64,000 nt of DNA from Pseudomonas vanderleydeniana (GCF_014268755.2 NZ_CP077093.1:3584001-3648000); one strand, 5' to 3'; counted from the stretch's first letter, positions 36,154 through 45,174 are shown. A program made the numbers and translations. The notes: generated by a model from the sequence alone, not told the origin.

Positions 36154-36536
36154 TGCTGATAGCGCCGGCAGGCCCGTCCATGATGCTGCCAACACCTGGT
36201 CACGCGGCAAGCGTCCAGGCGAGTTGCGGGCAGGGTCAAGCACAGGTTTTGTTTTCTTATTTTAAAAATTTGTTTGAATAGTAGCTGTGATCCCGGTCCG
36301 ATGCTAGCCGTCTAGGGCAAGGAAAATGGCTGTTTTTTGTCTCAGCTTTGTGACAACAAGAAACACTTTCACGAGGCTTTTCATCGAATATTTCGTGAGT
36401 CTTCTATTGCCTTGCGCGAGGGTAACGAATCCGCGAGAAGCTTGCGTTCCAAGGCTTTCAGAGGTATAAAAAATCAAATTTATTTTTAAAACGCTGTTCG
36501 TTCGGTCAGTTATCTCCTTGCAAAGGCTCCTCACAC
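36154..36536. other. AT-rich divergent promoter region (exporter / TetR)
   Basis: 383 bp with several A/T runs (36245-36280, 36465-36495), much lower in GC than the rest of the window. It must hold both promoters. A clear TetR dyad was not identified; CTGTTCGTTCGGTCAG near 36493 is the nearest to one. Confidence 0.4.
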
Positions 36537-37286
36537 ATGGTCGCAAAGAAACTCAGCGCTCCCAATGTCACCAAGACTCGCTTGCTGGATGCCACGGAGG
36601 CACTGTTTACCAAGTATGGCTATGACGCCGTGCTGCTGCGCCAGATCACCGAACGAGCCCAGGTCAACCTGGCCGCCGTGAACTACCACTTCGGGGACAA
36701 GGACTCCCTGATGACCGCCTTGCTCGAACAACGCCTGGGTCCGCTCAACGAACAGCGCCTTGAACTGCTCGCCCGCTGCGAGGAACAGTCCGACGGTCCG
36801 CTGGACTGCGAAACCCTGCTCGGTGTGCTGTTTGCTCCGGCCATGGGACTGGAACGTGCCGACTCCGGCGAGGAAGGGCGGTCCTTCGTGCGGTTCCTCG
36901 GGCGGGTCTACAGCGATACTTCGCCGTTCATCCAGGAATACCTGAAGGAACATTATCAGCCGGTGTTCGAGCGATTCTTCAATGCCTTTGCCCTGGCCTT
37001 GCCCGATATGCCGCGCAATGAAGTCGGTGTACGCCTGCAGTTCGCCCTCAAGGCCATCTCCGGGGTGATCGCCGGCACCGAGCTGCGTTTCCTGATGCAG
37101 GCGATGAGTCTCGGCCGGCCCGCCACCGATGCCGAGGTGATGGCCAAGCTGATCAGCCTGGTGTCAGCGGCCATCCATGCGCCGATGCAGGACCACCAGG
37201 CGACCAGTGCCCTGGATCGAGTGCTGGAAACCCAGCATGAAATACGCCGGGGCCACCCCACGGGGGCCAAGGTGGCGAGCAAATAG
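36537..37286 (+). CDS. TetR-family transcriptional regulator
   Basis: A 249-aa repressor-type regulator. The N-terminal HTH reads 'TRLLDATEALFTKYGYDAVLLRQITERAQVNLAAVNYHFGDKDSL', a textbook TetR DNA-binding domain ending in the YHFGDK motif. The C-terminal half is an all-helical ligand domain with 'RSFVRFLGRVYSD'. AAAGG lies 11 bases before the ATG. It is divergent from the four-gene exporter and probably controls it. Its stop is only 11 bp from the stop of the convergent fusion gene. Confidence 0.9.
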   Translation: MVAKKLSAPNVTKTRLLDATEALFTKYGYDAVLLRQITERAQVNLAAVNYHFGDKDSLMTALLEQRLGPLNEQRLELLARCEEQSDGPLDCETLLGVLFAPAMGLERADSGEEGRSFVRFLGRVYSDTSPFIQEYLKEHYQPVFERFFNAFALALPDMPRNEVGVRLQFALKAISGVIAGTELRFLMQAMSLGRPATDAEVMAKLISLVSAAIHAPMQDHQATSALDRVLETQHEIRRGHPTGAKVASK

Positions 37287-37297
37287 CAGCGGCTCGC

Positions 37298-39043
37298 TCA
37301 GCGTGTTGCCCGGTCAGCCTCGACGGCCTGGCCGGGTTGACCGATCAGCACATCCTCGAAGAATCCGCCGACTTCCTCGGTAGGGTGGCGCAACTGAATC
37401 TCCAGCACCCAGACCATTTCGCTCGGAACGATGTCCAGGGTCGCCAGCGTGGCCGGGCCATGCAAGGCGTGGGGGAAGTCCGAGAGTCGGTGACCGGCGA
37501 TATTGCGCTCCAGTACCCAGCCCCTCGCTTCAGCCCGTGACTGGGCGAAATCGTACAGCTCACGCCCGCTCAGCCCTTCACGCCAGGCCTGGCAGGTTTC
37601 GTCGAAGACTTCGTGCAGCGCCTGGGTGCAAGCTCGATGCAGCGGGTTTTCGCCAAAGACGAACGTATCGCCGTAGTCGCCTTCGTAGCCATCCCAGACC
37701 GGTCCCAGGTCGACCACGGCAATGTCGTTCGCCTGCAGGGTTCGCTGCAGGTCCACACCCTGCAGTTGGATACGGGCCGTGTCCGGGCCAAAGCGAACGT
37801 AGGTCGGGTGCCAGGTGTGGGAAGCCCCCATCGCCTGCAAGTGCTGGTTGGCCATGTCCAGGGCTTGGCCAGTGGTCATCCCGACCTTGAGTTTGCTGGC
37901 GATCTGCGCCAGGGCACGTATCGATTGCTCACGAGCCGCGAGCATGCCGTCCAGGGAGTAGCGAGGACCGACCTTTTCCAGCACCGGGTCCAGCTGCCGA
38001 GGAGCACTGGTGGCGCCACTGGCCGCGAACACCTCGGCGATGAAGCGCTGTGGCGGCAGGCCGGCGGCCATGCATTGGGTTCGTACCTCGCTGACCATCC
38101 GGCTGTTGCCGCAGGCGTAGACCTGCGCGTCGATCCAGCGATGACCATGCTCCAGCGCCACGTCTTGTAGTCGCGCCTGCCCGGATAACACCGCAAACCA
38201 GCGAAACCCCGGATGCGCCTGGCGGGCCTCGTCGAGGAAATCGCGCTCATAGAAGTCCTCGGCTGTCGAACCGCCCCAATACAAGGTGACGTCGATGCCT
38301 TCGGCCAGGGCCATCAGCAGCAGTGGCTTGATACCGGCATAACCGGTCCCGGTGGCGAAGAGCACGACCGGGCGCTCGCCGTCGGGCTGCCAGGTGCAGG
38401 CACCGAAGGGGCCCTCCAGGCTCAGGCGCTGGCCCGTGTGCAACTGATCGAGGACGCCTTCGGAAAAGAGCCCGCCCGGAACCCGGCGAATTTGAAACAC
38501 CAGCCGCCCCTGGTCGTGTGCCGGCAGGTTGGCCACGGAAAAACAGCGACTATCACCGTTGTCGAGGCGCAACCGCAGGTATTGGCCGGCTCTCACGTCA
38601 AATGCCTCGGGCGTACCGACTTGCAGCACCAGCTCGGTGATATCCCGACTGAGTACGCGCTTGCTCACGACCGCCGCCGTGATTTCCAGGGTGGGCGCCT
38701 CCAGGGACCAGCCAGGAATCTCCAGGCGCATGTCGTTGCAGGCATGGCTTTGGCACAACAGTGCTTCATCCGCCGCGAGCGGAAAAGAGGGGAGTGGATC
38801 GTTCGGCCCCAGCGTCTTGTCCCGCCGTTCACCACTGAGCACCTTGACCTTGCACGAACCGCAGGCGCCACGCCGACAGGAGAACGGCACCGGCAACCCG
38901 CTCGCAAGCATGGCGTCGAGCAGCAGCTCGTCGCCGGCACTGAAGGTTTTGCCCGAAGGCGACAGTTCGATCACATGACGATGGGGATGCATAACGACCT
39001 CGGGACGGTAGAGGTCTCCATTGTTGCGATAGACTAGGACCAT
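37298..39043 (-). CDS. 2Fe-2S/FAD/NAD oxidoreductase fused to an M24 metallopeptidase-like domain
   Basis: A 581-aa fusion. Residues 20-105 are a plant-type [2Fe-2S] ferredoxin with C56, C61, C64 and C97. Residues 120-225 are an FAD domain with 'RCFSVAN' (166-172), and 228-345 are an NAD(P)-binding domain with 'GTGYAGIKP' (232-240), as in class IB dioxygenase reductases. From about 355 the protein continues into an M24 (pita-bread) domain whose five metal ligands can be placed: D445, D456, H518, E548 and E563. I know no characterised enzyme with this combination. ATG 39043 follows GGAGG; a frame running back to 39934 is antisense to the MocR gene and rejected. It is 27 bp from the divergent MocR start. 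Confidence 0.88.
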   Translation of the reverse strand: MVLVYRNNGDLYRPEVVMHPHRHVIELSPSGKTFSAGDELLLDAMLASGLPVPFSCRRGACGSCKVKVLSGERRDKTLGPNDPLPSFPLAADEALLCQSHACNDMRLEIPGWSLEAPTLEITAAVVSKRVLSRDITELVLQVGTPEAFDVRAGQYLRLRLDNGDSRCFSVANLPAHDQGRLVFQIRRVPGGLFSEGVLDQLHTGQRLSLEGPFGACTWQPDGERPVVLFATGTGYAGIKPLLLMALAEGIDVTLYWGGSTAEDFYERDFLDEARQAHPGFRWFAVLSGQARLQDVALEHGHRWIDAQVYACGNSRMVSEVRTQCMAAGLPPQRFIAEVFAASGATSAPRQLDPVLEKVGPRYSLDGMLAAREQSIRALAQIASKLKVGMTTGQALDMANQHLQAMGASHTWHPTYVRFGPDTARIQLQGVDLQRTLQANDIAVVDLGPVWDGYEGDYGDTFVFGENPLHRACTQALHEVFDETCQAWREGLSGRELYDFAQSRAEARGWVLERNIAGHRLSDFPHALHGPATLATLDIVPSEMVWVLEIQLRHPTEEVGGFFEDVLIGQPGQAVEADRATR

Positions 39044-39070
39044 TAGAACCTCCAGTTTTGGAAACTTCAG

Positions 39071-40558
39071 ATGGTCCAGATGCGCAAATGGCGGCCCTTG
39101 CTCAATCTCGATGTGGTGCAGGGCCAGGCATCCTATCGGCGGATCGTCGAAGGCCTGGTCGCGGCCATCCGCGAGGGCCGCCTGGAAGCGGGCAGCCTGT
39201 TGCCAGGCACGCGGGAGATGGCCCGGTTGCTCGACGTCAATCGCAAGACGGTGATCCTGGCCTACGAAGAGGCCGTCACCAAGGGCTGGCTGGTCAGCGA
39301 GGTGCGTCGCGGCACCTTCGTCAACACGCAACTGGCAGCGGACGTCGTGCGACAAGGCTTGACGGGGGACTTCGTGCCGCGCCTGCTGAGTGACCCGCCG
39401 GTGCCTTATCTGCAGGACACCCGGCGGGACATGGCGTTGCAGCGCCTGCCCGATGCGCTGTTCTTCGACAACGGCGCCTCCGACCACCGCTTGCTGCCCC
39501 AGGCGGTGCTGCATCGTTACTACCGTAATGCCCTGCGACGCAGTTTTGCCTCCAACACCGTGCGTCATGGCAGTGACGGCAGTGACTACCTGCTGCGCAC
39601 CGCCCTGGCCGAGATGCTTCGGAACAACCGTGGGTTGTCGGTGACTGCCGAAAATATCTGCCTGACCCAGGGCACCCAGATGTCGCTGTACCTGGCGGCC
39701 AGTGCATTGATCCGCGCCGGTGACGTGGTACTGGTGGAGCGCCTGAGCTATCCGCCGGCCTGGGCGGTCTTTCGTGCGCTGGGCGCACAGCTGATCACCG
39801 TCGACATCGACAGCGAAGGCTGCCAGGTGGAGCAGATCGAAGGCTTGTGCCGGCAGCATCGGGTGCGCATGATCTATCTCACGCCTCATCACCAGTTCCC
39901 GACCACCGTCAGCCTGCGGGCCGAGCGGCGACAAAAGTTGCTGCTACTGGCCAGCCGCTATGATTTCTGCGTGATCGAGGAAGACTACGATCACGAATAC
40001 CACTTCGAGGGGCGACCCTACCTGCCGCTGGCCAGCGACACCGGGCAACGCCATGTGATCTATGTCGGTTCGCTGTCCAAGGCCCTGGGTTCGACCTTTC
40101 GCTGCAGTTTCGTGGTAGCACCGGTCAACGTCATCCGCGTGCTGGAGCAGCGTAGCGCCCTGGTGGTATCCCAGGGCGATGCGGTGATGCAGACAATGCT
40201 GGCGGAGCTGATCCATGCCGGCGAGTTGAAAAAACACCTGCGGCGCGTATCGAAAATCTACCGGCAACGACGTGAAGTCCTCCAGGAGTGCCTCATGGAG
40301 GCTTTTGGCGAGCGCATCGAGATCCGTTCGCCGCAGGGAGGCCTGGCCTTGTGGGTGGCCTTCCAGGCCGAAACGGATGTCGATCGACTGGTCATGCAGG
40401 CGCTTGAGCGCAAACTGGTGGTGCGCAGCGGGCGGCAGTTCTCGCCCATGGATCTGCCGGAGAACGGCCTGCGCCTGGGCTTCGCCTCCCTGGATACGGA
40501 TGAGATCCGTGAGGCGATTCGGCGCCTGGCGCAGGCCTCACGGCATGCCATTCGATAA
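39071..40558 (+). CDS. MocR/PdxR-family regulator (GntR HTH plus aminotransferase-like domain)
   Basis: A 495-aa protein. Residues 15-85 form a GntR winged helix ('SYRRIVEGLVAAIREGRLEAGSLLPGTREMARLLDVNRKTVILAYEEAVTKGWL'). The rest is a fold-type-I aminotransferase domain that keeps the PLP-binding Lys in 'YVGSLSKALG' and the Asp/Tyr region 'CVIEEDYDHEYHFEG'. Such regulators sense PLP or its amino adducts. It is divergent from the reductase-M24 fusion with only 27 bp between starts, so it very likely controls that gene and itself. Confidence 0.9.
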   Translation: MVQMRKWRPLLNLDVVQGQASYRRIVEGLVAAIREGRLEAGSLLPGTREMARLLDVNRKTVILAYEEAVTKGWLVSEVRRGTFVNTQLAADVVRQGLTGDFVPRLLSDPPVPYLQDTRRDMALQRLPDALFFDNGASDHRLLPQAVLHRYYRNALRRSFASNTVRHGSDGSDYLLRTALAEMLRNNRGLSVTAENICLTQGTQMSLYLAASALIRAGDVVLVERLSYPPAWAVFRALGAQLITVDIDSEGCQVEQIEGLCRQHRVRMIYLTPHHQFPTTVSLRAERRQKLLLLASRYDFCVIEEDYDHEYHFEGRPYLPLASDTGQRHVIYVGSLSKALGSTFRCSFVVAPVNVIRVLEQRSALVVSQGDAVMQTMLAELIHAGELKKHLRRVSKIYRQRREVLQECLMEAFGERIEIRSPQGGLALWVAFQAETDVDRLVMQALERKLVVRSGRQFSPMDLPENGLRLGFASLDTDEIREAIRRLAQASRHAIR

Positions 40559-40579
40559 CCTGCTGTGCGCAGCACCGTG

Positions 40580-40882
40580 TCAAGGCTGCAGCAGAATCGC
40601 CTCGGCCAGGTCCTGGTCGCTGGCCTGCAGGCCCGGATGATCCTGGCGAATCTGCTTCAGGGCCGCTTCCAGATAGGCGCCGCGTATCGCGCCACCACTG
40701 GCGATGAAGCTCGATGCGTCATCACGGGAAGGGGCCACCATCTTCTTGTCCTTCTTGAAAGTGGAATACAGCGACGCCGAGATCCCGGCCGAGGTCGCGA
40801 CATCGCCAGCATCGACCCTGGCCATGGCATAACCGGCGGGAAGCAGAACGGCAACGGAAAGAACCAGCACTACGCGACGCAT
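40580..40882 (-). CDS. Small exported DUF2388 protein
   Basis: A 100-aa protein with a signal peptide (MRRVVLVLSVAVLLPAGYAMA) and the pseudomonad DUF2388 pattern 'APSRDDASSFIASGGAIRGAYLEAALKQIRQ' ending 'ASDQDLAEAILLQ'. Function unknown. AGGAG lies 9 bases before the ATG. It is divergent from the copper genes and convergent with the MocR gene, from which it is separated by 21 bp. Confidence 0.85.
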   Translation of the reverse strand: MRRVVLVLSVAVLLPAGYAMARVDAGDVATSAGISASLYSTFKKDKKMVAPSRDDASSFIASGGAIRGAYLEAALKQIRQDHPGLQASDQDLAEAILLQP

Positions 40883-41135
40883 GATCGTACGCTCCTGGAG
40901 TTCAAGGGATGTGTTCCAATCTAGAGCGTAGTTGCTGGCGCGGGCTGGGACAGTCCGCTTATCGGACGCCTGTGCCCGGCAAGGCCAAGGTGTTCACGGC
41001 GCGGATCACCATGAACGTCAAGCTGGCCTGAAGTTCTCCAGCCGGTTGAATGGCACGTGCAGAAGCTCTCGACTCATGTGCCATTTTGTCGCACCGGCCG
41101 ACGCCAAGTGGGCGACAGTGGTAAATTGCCTGCCC

Positions 41136-41543
41136 ATGACCTCCTTTCTCCCCTCTGGAACACTCAGGCACCGCGCCGGAGCCTGGCTGAGCCTACTCGC
41201 CATGCTGCTGGTGTTCGCCGGCCCGTTGATCGGGCAGGAGATGAGCCAGGCCCGCGCCACGCAGGCGTCGCTGGAGGATATCTGTGGGGGACCTCTTCCG
41301 GGTTCCGGCCTGTTGCCGGAGCGCAGCCCCGGACCTTCCCCGCATCACCTCGCATTGTGGGAAAAATGTGGCTACTGCTCGTTGCTCTTCCAGCACCCGG
41401 CACTGGCAGACTCCCACGCGGTGCAGGTATTTGTCGGCGTCCGACCGTTCGGTTTCCCGAGCGCCACGTTCTCCCCCCGGCAAGCCGCAGCGCCAGTCTT
41501 TCCTGGTTCCCGCTCCCGTGCACCCCCTCGGATTGCTGCCTGA
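41136..41543 (+). CDS. DUF2946 protein, copper-associated
   Basis: A 135-aa protein with one N-terminal hydrophobic segment ('GAWLSLLAMLLVFAGPLIGQ') and the DUF2946 mark 'CGYCSLLFQHPAL', a C-x2-C motif that may bind copper. DUF2946 genes commonly sit next to copper receptors, SCO and PCuAC proteins, as here. The start is uncertain: ATG 41136 has no clear ribosome binding site, and an in-frame ATG at 41076 is possible. Confidence 0.72.
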   Translation: MTSFLPSGTLRHRAGAWLSLLAMLLVFAGPLIGQEMSQARATQASLEDICGGPLPGSGLLPERSPGPSPHHLALWEKCGYCSLLFQHPALADSHAVQVFVGVRPFGFPSATFSPRQAAAPVFPGSRSRAPPRIAA

Positions 41544-41661
41544 CCATCACTGCCAATCGTGGTTGGCAGCGTGACTGCACTCCACTGGCGGGGTCACGCA
41601 CGTCGTCACCACTTGCGTTGCACACTTGTGTTGCAAAAAGGCTACCTAGAGGGCCGTTTAC

Positions 41662-42267
41662 ATGAATGAGTTACTGACTCGCCGCCAGGTCGTTGCCGGC
41701 CTTGGTGTCCTGGGTCTTGGATTGCTGGCGGGCTGCGACAGCTCCGACAAACTGACGTACAAGTATGGAAAGGACCTGAGCGACGAGATCCTTGGGCGCA
41801 AGTTCAAACTCAAGGACACCCAGGGTAACGTCACCATGCTCGGCAGCTTCAGCGGCCTGATGCCGATGGTTTTCTTCGGCTTCACCCAGTGCCCGGCGGT
41901 CTGTCCGACCGCATTGGCCCGGGCTGCCCGCGCCAAGAAACTGATGGGCCCCGATGGCGACAAGCTGCAAGTGGTGTTCATCACCCTCGACCCGGAGCGC
42001 GACACGCCACAGGTGCTCGATGCCTATGTCAAGGCTTTCGACCCGAGCTTCGTCGCCCTCTACGGTACCCTGGAAGAAACCGCGCAGACCGCCAAGGAAT
42101 TCAAGGTGTTCTACGAGAAGATCCCGGCCGGCGACAGCTACACGATGTCCCATACCGCCACCAGCTTTGTCTATGACAGCCGCGGACGCCTGCGCCTTGG
42201 CCTGTCGCCGTCACTGACTGCGCAGCAATGTGCGGAAGATTTGCTCACCGTCATGTCGGTCTGCTGA
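41662..42267 (+). CDS. SCO1/SenC-family copper chaperone lipoprotein
   Basis: A 201-aa thioredoxin-fold protein that delivers Cu(I) to the CuA/CuB sites of oxidases. The copper ligands are the C-x3-C in 'QCPAVCPTAL' and the His in 'SHTATSFVYD'. The N-terminus has a twin-Arg motif ('TRRQVVAGLG') and a lipobox 'LLAGC', so it looks like a Tat-exported lipoprotein. It lies 33 bp before the PCuAC gene and is transcribed with it. Confidence 0.92.
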   Translation: MNELLTRRQVVAGLGVLGLGLLAGCDSSDKLTYKYGKDLSDEILGRKFKLKDTQGNVTMLGSFSGLMPMVFFGFTQCPAVCPTALARAARAKKLMGPDGDKLQVVFITLDPERDTPQVLDAYVKAFDPSFVALYGTLEETAQTAKEFKVFYEKIPAGDSYTMSHTATSFVYDSRGRLRLGLSPSLTAQQCAEDLLTVMSVC

Positions 42268-42300
42268 CAGACGCCAGCTAGAATGATTCGAGATACTCAT

Positions 42301-42768
42301 ATGAAACCATTGAAATACATAGCATTTTCTATTCTAGGAATGATCAGCCTGCACGCTTCGGCGCAAACCCTGGTGGAAGACGCCTGGGTCCGTGCGACCG
42401 TGCCAGGCCAGCCCTCCACCGGCGCTTTCATGCGTATCACCTCGACCGAAGGTGGCAAGCTGCTGGAGGCGAAATCGCCTGTTGCCAAGTTGGTGCAGAT
42501 CCATGAGTCGAAGATGCAGAACGACGTCATGAGCATGCAGCCGGTCGCTTCGGTCGAGTTGCCTGCCGGCAAGGCCGTCGACATCGACCCCGAGGGCTAT
42601 CACATCATGCTGATGAACCTGGCCGGCCAGGTGAAGGAGGGCGATAGCGTGCCGCTGACCCTGGTGGTCGAGAATGCCAAGGGGGTGAAGGAGTCGATCG
42701 AGGTCAAGGCCACGGCCCGGGCCCTGACTGAAATGCCGATGCACGATCACGGCAAGATGATGCATTGA
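42301..42768 (+). CDS. Periplasmic copper chaperone PCu(A)C
   Basis: A 155-aa protein with a signal peptide (MKPLKYIAFSILGMISLHASA) and the PCuAC copper motif: His and Met in 'VQIHESKMQNDVMSMQPV' and the downstream 'YHIMLMN'. The tail 'MPMHDHGKMMH' adds further potential copper ligands. It works with SCO proteins in loading CuA or CuB. ATG 42301 gives a normal signal peptide; ATG 42283 would add six residues. Confidence 0.9.
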   Translation: MKPLKYIAFSILGMISLHASAQTLVEDAWVRATVPGQPSTGAFMRITSTEGGKLLEAKSPVAKLVQIHESKMQNDVMSMQPVASVELPAGKAVDIDPEGYHIMLMNLAGQVKEGDSVPLTLVVENAKGVKESIEVKATARALTEMPMHDHGKMMH

Positions 42769-42786
42769 GAAACCCTCCAGGGTTTT

Positions 42787-42828
42787 GAAAAAAAACGCCC
42801 CGGCAGGCCGAATCTGCCGGGGCGTTTG
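42787..42828. terminator. Bidirectional intrinsic terminator after the copper genes
   Basis: AAAAAAAA-ACGCCCCGGCAG...CTGCCGGGGCGT-TT: a perfect 12-bp stem with a 7-base loop. The short T-tract on the plus strand is balanced by a strong A-tract on the 5' side. It begins 19 bp after the PCuAC stop. Confidence 0.85.
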
Positions 42829-42974
42829 CATTTCTGATCGGCACTTGCTGTATCACAGTGTGTCTGGATCGGTCGCTGATACATTGGCTGGCTTTTCGAC
42901 CGGATCTGAACACATCCGGGATACAGGGGGGCGATTGACTGTGAGCCTTCTCAGGTCAAACAGGAAACGCTGAC

Positions 42975-43493
42975 ATGAAATGGCTCTATACCGGACTGGC
43001 TGCGACAGGCGTGGCTCTGTCGGTGGGGATTGCCCTGGCGGCGCCGACGTCGAACAGCACGGTCAACGCGGAAAATGCTTCGCCCATCTATGGCGTGACC
43101 ATTCCCGACGGCTATCGCCAGTGGGAGTTGGTGGCACCGTCGCTACAGGGGCCGCCACTGAACGAACTGCGTGCGATCCTTGGCAATCCAACGGCGCTGA
43201 AGGCGTACCGCAGCGATGACACCCGGCCGTTTCCCGATGGCACCATCCTCGCCAAACTGGCCTGGAAACACATGCAGTCCCCGGAAGCCGCCAGTGCGTT
43301 GGTCCCGGCTGACTCGACCACTGTGCAATTCATGGTCAAGGACTCGAAGAAATATGCCGCCACCGGTGGTTGGGGCTTTGGTCGTTTTATCAACGGCAAG
43401 CCGGCCGATGTCAGCCAGCACGAAACCTGCTTCGCCTGCCATCAGGCGCTGGTGAAGGATCGCGACTACGTCTTCACCCGATTGGCTCGCTGA
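42975..43493 (+). CDS. Cytochrome P460-family c-type haem protein
   Basis: A 172-aa exported protein: signal peptide ending 'GIALAAPTS', the P460-type fold start 'ASPIYGVTIPDGYRQWELVAPS', and one C-terminal haem c site 'CFACHQALVKDRDYVFTRLA'. Known family members oxidise hydroxylamine or bind NO (cytochrome c'-beta). In a heterotroph a role in NO or hydroxylamine detoxification is plausible but not shown. AGGAAA lies 9 bases before the ATG. It is a single-gene unit between two terminators. Confidence 0.88.
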   Translation: MKWLYTGLAATGVALSVGIALAAPTSNSTVNAENASPIYGVTIPDGYRQWELVAPSLQGPPLNELRAILGNPTALKAYRSDDTRPFPDGTILAKLAWKHMQSPEAASALVPADSTTVQFMVKDSKKYAATGGWGFGRFINGKPADVSQHETCFACHQALVKDRDYVFTRLAR

Positions 43494-43517
43494 AGAACTC
43501 AACAACCTCTTCCGAAA

Positions 43518-43571
43518 CCTGAAAACCGGATGAGCCAGCAGCACTTGCTGTTGGCTCATCCGGTTTTCAGG
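43518..43571 (+). terminator. Intrinsic terminator after the P460-like gene
   Basis: CCTGAAAACCGGATGAGCCA is repeated in exact reverse complement around a 14-base loop: a perfect 20-bp stem ending in TTTTC. Strong, possibly bidirectional. Confidence 0.8.
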
Positions 43572-43635
43572 CTATTGCGGCGGACGCATTGGCGCAGCCC
43601 GACGTTTCGGTGGATCCGACCCTCACAGGGGAGGG

Positions 43636-43760
43636 CTGTGGGAGCCAGCTGTCTCTGACTTTCCCGGTGATGAGTGGCCAAATGCTAGCCGCCTTCGGCG
43701 GTTCGCGGGCAAGCCGCGCTCCTACAGTTCTGTGCCGAGCACACGGACTGTGGGAGCCGG
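43636..43760. repeat. Degenerate REP cluster
   Basis: Three partial REP cores: TGTGGGAGCC near 43637, GCGGGCAAGCCGCGCTCCTA at 43704-43723, and TGTGGGAGCC again near 43749. The first two are in inverted orientation like a decayed REPIN. The remaining bases up to 43841 hold nothing I can name. Confidence 0.6.
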
Positions 43761-43841
43761 AATTATCTGCGAGGAGGCCCGTGCAAACGGCACAAGCTAC
43801 AGGGCCAGAGCGGGTAACGACCGCCCACCCTGCACCCGCCG

Positions 43842-44714
43842 CTACTGACCCACCCGCCGCTCCATGACCTGGGCCAATACCGCCAGGTCCATTTCCCCCT
43901 CGCCGTGCTCGAGCGCATCAACCAGGTTGTCGCGTATCAGCTCCGCACTCGGCATGGGCACCGAAACACTACGCGCCGCATCCAGAATCAGATTGACGTC
44001 CTTGAGTCCCAACGCCGCCTTGAACGCCGCATTGCCGTACTCACTGCGGCCAATCAACGCTCCATACCCCGAGTACACCGGGCCCGGGAAGATTGTCGTC
44101 GAAATCAGATCGATCAACGCCGCGGACTCCATGCCATGCCCCTTGACCAGACTGGCCGCCTCGGCCATGGCCTCGACGGCGGACACCAGCAGGAAGTTGG
44201 TGGCCAGCTTCATCGCATTGGCACTCGTGACGCTGTCCCCCAACCGCCAGGTCTTGCGCCCGATCAGATCGAACAGCGGCTGCACCTGATCCAGGGCTTG
44301 CGCGGGTCCAGCGGCCAGGATATTCAGCTCCCCGGCAATCGCCACATTCGGCCGGCCCATCACCGGCGCGGCGATGTAGGTCAGCCCCCGTGCGCAATGC
44401 AACTCGGCCAGCTCCTGGGCGAAATCCACCGCGATGGTCGCCAGGTTCACATGGATCAGCGGCGCCTCGAGCTCATCGAGCAAGCCGGAGTCGAGCAACA
44501 CCGAACGCATCGCCTGGTCATGGGCCAGCATGCTGAACACCACATCCGCAGCGAAAGCCTGGCGTGGCTCGGCGGCCGCCTTGGCGCCGAGGTCCACCAG
44601 TGCCTGTACCGGCGCGGGCGAGCGGTTCCACACCCACAGCTCATGGCCGGACTTCAGCAGATTGCTGGCGATGGCCTGGCCCATGCTGCCCAGGCCGACA
44701 AAACCGATTTTCAT
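43842..44714 (-). CDS. 3-hydroxyisobutyrate dehydrogenase-family (GLYR1-type) reductase
   Basis: A 290-aa NAD(P)-dependent beta-hydroxyacid dehydrogenase-fold protein. The Rossmann motif 'GFVGLGSMG' is at the N-terminus, 'APVMGRPNVA' matches the substrate-binding loop, and the catalytic Lys sits in 'SANAMKLATNFLLV'. AGGAG lies 8 bases before ATG 44714; the 95-residue extension of the longer frame is not coding. The family ranges from tartronate semialdehyde reductase to imine reductases, so the substrate is open. It is divergent from the NRPS genes. Confidence 0.88.
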   Translation of the reverse strand: MKIGFVGLGSMGQAIASNLLKSGHELWVWNRSPAPVQALVDLGAKAAAEPRQAFAADVVFSMLAHDQAMRSVLLDSGLLDELEAPLIHVNLATIAVDFAQELAELHCARGLTYIAAPVMGRPNVAIAGELNILAAGPAQALDQVQPLFDLIGRKTWRLGDSVTSANAMKLATNFLLVSAVEAMAEAASLVKGHGMESAALIDLISTTIFPGPVYSGYGALIGRSEYGNAAFKAALGLKDVNLILDAARSVSVPMPSAELIRDNLVDALEHGEGEMDLAVLAQVMERRVGQ

Positions 44715-45174
44715 GAAGACATACTCCTGATGAAAGGTGATGACATTGGCGGTGTCTACCGCCAGACACACTATTGAGCACACCGGCAAGCATCGGCAGT
44801 ATGTCAAATCTCGCACCTTGGGCATCGCAAGGTATCGAGTCGGGTTTTCGATACATTGCAATACAGTCCAGGCACCGTCCAGACGTCGGTATGGCCCTTT
44901 GCGCACCTCCTGCGATCCACTGGACAAGCAGTGGATGCAGAAAGCCATGAGCGCAAAATCGCTACATGAACGACGCAACTTTGTATTTCCAGCCGACAAA
45001 ATTCGTGGTTATTATCCGTCCGCGCTGTGGGACAGAATCCCCTCCAGCGTAAGAAGATTGCTACGGACGGCACAGTCCGAGCAGTCGCAGCCGATCGGGT
45101 CGACCCTAGCGCTGTCATCCCTGCGCAGGTTTCGCCACTGATCGTGAATCCTCCAAGGGAATGAGAGGCTTGAA
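44715..45174. other. Intergenic region upstream of the NRPS genes
   Basis: 460 bp that should hold the promoters of the reductase and of the NRPS operon. A 134-codon plus-strand frame (44737-45141) has no recognisable protein features and no ribosome binding site, so I do not call it. No lux box, PvdS box or sigma54 site was recognised. Confidence 0.4.

Noticed and set aside
39044..39934. Extension of the reductase-M24 frame to 39934
   Set aside because: It is antisense to the MocR gene, and GGAGG precedes the ATG at 39043.
44737..45141. 134-codon frame upstream of the NRPS genes
   Set aside because: No ribosome binding site, signal peptide or family feature; composition is like intergenic DNA, and it occupies the expected promoter region.
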